A DNA stretch of 64,000 nucleotides, taken from Epithemia pelagica. Taxonomy: Eukaryota > Bacillariophyta > Bacillariophyceae > Surirellales > Surirellaceae. The stretch spans positions 2,914,001-2,978,000 of the forward strand of contig OX337232.1 in assembly GCA_946965045.2 (NCBI GenBank). Direction: 5' to 3'. The translations under genes were made by a program, and so were the position numbers. Under the pieces are notes generated by a model. It saw nothing but the letters and a program-made list of their open reading frames with translations, ran no database searches and was not told where the DNA came from. This document shows, one piece after another, positions 62,947 through 64,000 of the stretch; positions within the stretch are counted from its first letter, which is position 1, and each line of letters opens with the position of its first letter.

Positions 62947-63224
62947 GCATATCCCCCGACGCTTCCTTGAATGAGTGTACTGTTGACATTCAGAGGTTGT
63001 TTCATGTATCCAAACAACGGCTTTCACCGAAATCTCCTTGAAAGGAACAACTTATTCAACCACGGTCATTTGGGCGATCACCACTTGAGGCCGTATGCTA
63101 ACATAGATGTAAATCATAGGGACAAAATATACTTGCTCAAAGCATTGAGTGATGTGGCTTAATTAGCGGATCTAGTAGAGTGCATCTAATGAACTTGGGG
63201 AATCAAAGCGAGGAATTGTTGGAT

Positions 63225-63956
63225 CTATTCCTGTTTTCGATATTTGCTGTCGCGCGAGAGAGCGGCCAGAACAGACAGATATTCGTTTTCGGCCAGGTCT
63301 ACCTTGACCATGGACCGATGTCCTTGTTGAATGGCTTTTGCATCTTCCTCAATAGCTTTGAGGTCACTGGAAAGCTCCTCGCTTAAACGACGCTTGCTAC
63401 GTGTCTGAATCAAATCCAGCGCCTTGTCTGGTTTGTCCTGTCGATACACATACATGGCGGCCAAGGAAACGGTTGCCGAATCGTAGTCCGGATCTTGTTC
63501 CAAGGCTTGTTTCCAGAGCGATTCAGCCTGTTCCTCCGCACGCTGTTTTTCACGTTGCAGAGCATATGATTTTCGTCTGGATGCTTGTTGAGATTTTTGT
63601 TTCGATGGCTTTCTGGTTGTTATATGGGATGCTTGCGTTGAGGCATTCTTGACATCTCGCTTGGACTCATGCTTGTGCTGTGGTTTGCTGTCAGGTTCTT
63701 CGGGTATGACTGGAAGGTTCCTTCGACTAGTGTGTTGGAGAGCCTGTAATCCTTGCTTGTGCAACTCAACAGCCGAATACGGGCACAACCAGCGATAGAT
63801 CTTGTGACCAATATAGGCCAAAAGCGCAGCCATGATGAGAAAAATAAAAATGGGAACAACAACGTCCCGAAAGAACCATTGTAATGTGACTTTCCATGCG
63901 CCCGATTCCACATATTCGCGAAGGGAATTGGAAATATCTTTCAAGGCCAGAATCAT
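63225..63956 (-). CDS. Single-pass membrane protein with TPR-like segment, unknown function
   Basis: The first ATG is at 63956 (243 residues), but the frame stays open to the window edge, so the true start may lie outside. A short amphipathic start is followed by one strong membrane segment (V-V-V-P-I-F-I-F-L-I-M-A-A-L-L-A-Y-I-G). Then comes a Lys/Gln/Ser-rich linker (about residues 80-140) and a helical C-terminal part with R-A-E-E-Q-A-E-S-L-W-K-Q-A-L-E-Q-D-P-D-Y, A-A-M-Y-V-Y-R-Q and K-A-L-D-L-I, which fits one or two TPR-like repeats facing the cytosol or lumen. It is convergent with SSRP1, with 278 bases between the stops. I do not recognise a family. Confidence 0.6.
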   Translation of the reverse strand: MILALKDISNSLREYVESGAWKVTLQWFFRDVVVPIFIFLIMAALLAYIGHKIYRWLCPYSAVELHKQGLQALQHTSRRNLPVIPEEPDSKPQHKHESKRDVKNASTQASHITTRKPSKQKSQQASRRKSYALQREKQRAEEQAESLWKQALEQDPDYDSATVSLAAMYVYRQDKPDKALDLIQTRSKRRLSEELSSDLKAIEEDAKAIQQGHRSMVKVDLAENEYLSVLAALSRDSKYRKQE

Positions 63957-64000
63957 ACCGGATCCTCGTGGTAAGGGTCGTTTGGAACACAAGGGTTGGG

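Noticed and set aside
1-64000. CRISPR arrays, rRNA and tRNA genes
   Set aside because: No regularly spaced repeats with unique spacers, no rRNA-like sequence and no complete tRNA cloverleaf was recognised; the tRNA-like matches are only primer-binding sites.

Overview
The window looks like nuclear DNA of a diatom, probably a pennate one. Genes are intron-poor; the introns I can place are 87-145 nt and three of four begin GTACGT. Two large genes encode signal peptides followed by an -AF motif (CQAF, ATAF), which resembles the ASAFAP-type plastid presequence of diatoms. The retroelements resemble diatom Copia (CoDi-like) and tyrosine-recombinase (YR, DIRS/Ngaro-like) families. No species name can be read from the sequence alone.

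Layout. 1-294 is the end of a cyclic-nucleotide phosphodiesterase. 1066-13461 is a decayed Copia element (113-bp LTRs) split by a younger LTR element (4807-10979, 709-bp LTRs); removing the insert and one target-site copy rejoins the host pol frame exactly. 13.5-15.75 kb is repeat-rich non-coding DNA. 15757-25468 is a complete YR retrotransposon with apparently identical split direct repeats in the order A1-ORFs-B1-A2-B2. 26801-28321 is a TPR-like protein. 29337-49260 holds three minus-strand genes: a 1030-aa plastid-type disordered repeat protein, a MATE transporter and a 3994-aa disordered repeat protein. 50398-53176 is a frameshifted gene of unknown function. 53231-59736 is a third Copia element, minus strand, inserted into what was a promoter of about 270 bp between that gene and SSRP1. 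59958-62946 is SSRP1, a FACT histone-chaperone subunit, with three HMG boxes. 63225-63956 is a one-pass membrane protein.

Most interesting system. The 1030-aa and 3994-aa proteins share architecture: a plastid-type presequence, long disordered Ser/Pro/Gln/Thr-rich spacers, a repeated short motif (consensus L-A-x-E-W-x-x-x-N-x-D) and an R-W-G module. The giant adds 14 tandem copies of a ~41-residue S-P-W-S-G-N-W-K unit and an array of W-Q-P-P-Q-x-W repeats. A spliced last exon adds one more E-W-x-x-M-N motif at its C-terminus. This sticker-and-spacer design is what is expected of scaffolds that condense a plastid enzyme, as EPYC1 and PYCO1 do for Rubisco in pyrenoids. The link to Rubisco is inference.

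A second theme is retroelement priming. Two unrelated Copia copies share a 17-nt primer-binding site and the nested element has a different one; both read as complements of tRNA anticodon arms rather than tRNA 3' ends.
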